From PNNG01 sp046291695 (GTDB taxonomy: Bacteria; Bacteroidota; Bacteroidia; UBA7662), in contig JBKBSO010000002.1 in NCBI GenBank assembly GCA_046291695.1, positions 1 to 64,000 on the forward strand: DNA of 64,000 bases. Reading direction: 5' to 3'. Below, one piece after another: positions 61,668 to 64,000 of the stretch; the first letter of the stretch is position 1, and every line of letters begins with the position of its first letter. The notes under the pieces were generated by a model. That model was not told the origin of the DNA, ran no database searches, and saw only the letters and a list, made by a program, of their open reading frames with translations. Both the position numbers and the translations under genes were made by a program.

Positions 61668-64000
61668 TTAATGCCTTACCAAAAGTTTTCGCATACCGGT
61701 ATGGTTGCCTTGGGTAAGACGTACGAAATACATGCCATCGGCCATTTGCTTCAGATCGATCTCGAGTTGTACCGTACCCGACGCGTTGCGATGCAGTTCA
61801 TAAAGCACACGCTGGCCAGTGGTATTCATTACTTCGAGTTCGAGGTGTCCAACACCGGGCAGGTCGAGTTCAACCCAGCTGCGACCGGTAGTTGGGTTAG
61901 GATAGAGGTTTAAGCTCAGGTTAAACATATCCCTTGTGCTCACATTGGTGATGTTCAGGGCATTTGAACTATCCGATACGCAACTGTTGGCATCGGTTAC
62001 CAAAGCGCGATAGGTACCATTTTGGGTAATCACTAGGGTTTGGCCTGTTGCGCCTGCTACGGCTACGCCATTTCGGAACCACTGATTACCTGCAGCTGCC
62101 GAAGAGAATAAAGTATCGCTTGTGGCCGAAACTGTTATGGTGGGTGCATTCGGGCGTGGGTTCACCACCACCGTAACGGCTGCAGAAGTATCGAAACAGC
62201 CACTGGTATTCTCTACACGAACGCGGTAAGCGCCAGCTTGGGTTGCCGTAAGGCTGTTGGCAGTTTGACCCGCAATTACAACACCATCACGCAACCATAC
62301 ATAGGTTACGCCAGTGGTTGGTGCAGCATTTAGCACTACTGAACCACCTTGACAGATGGTAGTAGGACCAACTGCCGTAAGACCTGCAGTAGGATTGGCA
62401 TTCACCGTAACGGTTACTACCGAAGAAGTATCGAAACAACCACTGGTATTTTGAACACGTACGCGGTAAGCACCTGCCTGGGTTGCAGTGAGGCTGCTGG
62501 CGGTTTGACCAGCAATAACAGCACCATCGCGTAACCATACATAGGTTACTCCGGTTGCTGGCGTGGCATTCAGCACTACGGAACCACCAGCACAGAAACT
62601 GGTTGGTCCTGCTGCCGTTAAGCCTGCCGTAGGTGCTGCATTTACCGTAACCGTTACCACTGATGAAGTATCGGAACAACTGCTGGTATTGGTCACAATA
62701 ACCCGGTAAGCACCTGCTAAGCTGGCTGTGAGGCTGGCTCCGGTTTGCCCTGCTACCGGTGCACCATCGCGTAACCAAGCATAGGTAACCCCTGTAGCTG
62801 GCGAGGCGTTAAGCACTACCGATCCCCCGGCACAGAAAGTGGTTGGACCTGCTGCTGTTAAGCCTGCAGTAGGTGCCGCATTCACCACAACCGTTACCGC
62901 TGCTGAAGTATCGAAACAAGTAGAGGTATTGGTTACAATTACGCGGTAGGCCCCAGCCTGGGTAGCCGTGAGGCTCGAAGCTGTTTGACCTGCTACCGGT
63001 GCACCATCGCGTAACCAAGCGTAGGTTACGCCCGTGGCTGGTGTGGCATTCAACACCACTGAGCCGCCGGCACAGAAGGTAGTCGGACCTGCTGCAGTTA
63101 AACCAGCAGTAGGTGCTGCATTCACCGTTACGGTTACCGCAGCCGAAGTATCGAAACAAGCGGTTAACGAATCCGTTACGATTACGCGGTAAGCACCTGC
63201 TTGGCTAGCGGTAAGGCTGGCAGCGGTTTGACCCGCTACCGGAGCACCATCGCGCAACCAGGCATAAGTAACCCCTGAAGTTGGGGTAGCATTCAGTACC
63301 ACAGATCCGCCAGTACAAAAGCTTGTTGGTCCAGCAGCGATAAGACCAGCCACCGGCAAAGGATTCACGGTAATGCTTACGGCTGCTGAGGTGTCGAAAC
63401 ATCCAGTAGCCGAATCTGTTACAATCACCCTATAGGCTCCCGATTGACTTGCGCTTAAACTTGCTGCGGTTTGGCCGCCAATAAGGGCACCATCGAGTAA
63501 CCAACTGTAGTTCATACCCGAAGCTGGAGTTGCATTTAGCAGCACCGAGCTACCCGCACAGAAAGTGGTTGCGCCGGCGGCGGTAAGTCCGGCCGCAGGT
63601 GGTGTATTCACTACAATGGCCACAACAGCAGATGTATCGAAGCAACCCGTTGTGGTATCTGTAACCACCACCTGATAATTTCCAGCTGCATTCACGGTCA
63701 AGCTTTCGCCAGCCTGACCTGTAGCAGCACCATCCAATAACCAGCTATAGCTAAAACCTCCCAAAGGACTTGCATTTAACTGAACGAAATTTCCACTACA
63801 CAAACTGGTACTTCCGGCAGGCGTAATGGCCGCACCAGGCAAAGGATTTACCGTAACCGAAACAGCGGCAGAGGTATCAAAACAACCAGTAGCCATCACG
63901 GTACCAATCACACGATATGAACCACTCATCGTTGCGGTGAGGGTTCCGCCCGTTTCACCGGCCATGACCACACCATTGAGGAGCCATACGTAGTTTAAAT
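61668..64000 (-). CDS. T9SS type A protein with tandem Ig-like repeats, cut by window edge
   Basis: The frame is open through the right edge (the last codons read LNYVWLLNGVVMAGE, which is part of a repeat), so the start lies outside. At least 777 residues are visible. Seven full repeats of about 80 residues and a partial one at the edge have the pattern NAAPTAGLTAAGPTTFCAGG..VVLNATP..GVTY.WLRDG...AGQT..SLTATQAGAYRV.V.....CFDTS; the eighth is divergent (ending near 61985). The C-terminus is a type A sorting signal (NLYPNPTTGRSWVELDLP, MADGMYFVRLTQ, KLLVRH). Two Cys per repeat probably form a disulfide. Adhesin or surface-layer role is likely. Confidence 0.92.
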   Translation of the reverse strand, partial: LNYVWLLNGVVMAGETGGTLTATMSGSYRVIGTVMATGCFDTSAAVSVTVNPLPGAAITPAGSTSLCSGNFVQLNASPLGGFSYSWLLDGAATGQAGESLTVNAAGNYQVVVTDTTTGCFDTSAVVAIVVNTPPAAGLTAAGATTFCAGSSVLLNATPASGMNYSWLLDGALIGGQTAASLSASQSGAYRVIVTDSATGCFDTSAAVSITVNPLPVAGLIAAGPTSFCTGGSVVLNATPTSGVTYAWLRDGAPVAGQTAASLTASQAGAYRVIVTDSLTACFDTSAAVTVTVNAAPTAGLTAAGPTTFCAGGSVVLNATPATGVTYAWLRDGAPVAGQTASSLTATQAGAYRVIVTNTSTCFDTSAAVTVVVNAAPTAGLTAAGPTTFCAGGSVVLNASPATGVTYAWLRDGAPVAGQTGASLTASLAGAYRVIVTNTSSCSDTSSVVTVTVNAAPTAGLTAAGPTSFCAGGSVVLNATPATGVTYVWLRDGAVIAGQTASSLTATQAGAYRVRVQNTSGCFDTSSVVTVTVNANPTAGLTAVGPTTICQGGSVVLNAAPTTGVTYVWLRDGVVIAGQTANSLTATQAGAYRVRVENTSGCFDTSAAVTVVVNPRPNAPTITVSATSDTLFSSAAAGNQWFRNGVAVAGATGQTLVITQNGTYRALVTDANSCVSDSSNALNITNVSTRDMFNLSLNLYPNPTTGRSWVELDLPGVGHLELEVMNTTGQRVLYELHRNASGTVQLEIDLKQMADGMYFVRLTQGNHTGMRKLLVRH
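62150..64000. repeat. Tandem repeats of about 240 bp (Ig-like modules)
   Basis: DNA-level tandem repeats with period 237-243 bp inside the last gene. The middle units (about 62560-63300) are nearly identical to each other at the protein level and close in DNA, which allows unequal recombination and length change. Confidence 0.9.

Noticed and set aside
62150..64000. Possible CRISPR or satellite at the right end
   Set aside because: The periodicity is explained by Ig-like protein modules in one open frame.

Overview
The window reads as chromosomal DNA of a free-living member of the Bacteroidota. Evidence: four secreted proteins with type IX secretion (T9SS) C-terminal signals, an Oar-like TonB receptor, -7 boxes of the TAnnTTTG type with no obvious Shine-Dalgarno sequences, YwqK/MORN lipoproteins, and a tandem SurA/PpiD-like chaperone cluster. 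AlkB and a phenylacetyl-CoA epoxidase point to an aerobe that uses aromatic and aliphatic compounds. Genus cannot be read from the sequence. No rRNA, tRNA or CRISPR array was seen.

Layout. 1-2800: the tail of an IS3-type transposase, thiamine pyrophosphokinase, an ORF6N-domain gene broken by a one-base deletion, and a repetitive Ala/Gly/Val-rich protein. 2800-8970: acyl-CoA dehydrogenase, a PiT-like permease, apaG and a tetR-paaABCD operon with a clear promoter/operator. 9068-13444: beta-helix lipoprotein, universal stress protein, HAD hydrolase, methionine aminopeptidase, YebC. 14049-19772: alpha/beta hydrolase, YwqK lipoprotein and three outer-membrane-biogenesis chaperones. 19895-22216: ComF, NDH-2 and a small lipoprotein. 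22364-28913: tetR plus a TolC/adaptor/RND efflux operon. 29255-34224: TonB receptor, DUF2490 and MORN genes. 34477-37192: rsmA, a 2-hydroxyacid dehydrogenase and alkB. 37195-43485: FKBP, NrnA, patatin-BamA and a TPR histidine kinase on the minus strand. 43590-46770: NatAB-like ABC exporter plus Ppx/GppA. 46763-47554: DUF3108 protein.

47640-52630 is the most unusual part. Two adjacent T9SS substrates (48034-52190), AT-rich over most of their length, lie between two copies of a 183-bp repeat that differ at one base. The first gene carries ten consecutive G residues in its 5' coding region; gain or loss of one G gives an early stop. The second gene changes sharply in base composition at a domain boundary. 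This looks like a phase-variable, exchangeable surface-protein cassette.

52693-58403 holds purK-purE, a redoxin lipoprotein, a cytochrome c fused to a PHM-like copper monooxygenase domain, and an M1 aminopeptidase. 58982-64000 holds two more T9SS substrates on the minus strand, the last an array of near-identical Ig-like repeats that runs off the window. Two gaps between convergent genes (13445-14048 and 58404-58981) hold relics of one shared intergenic repeat family.
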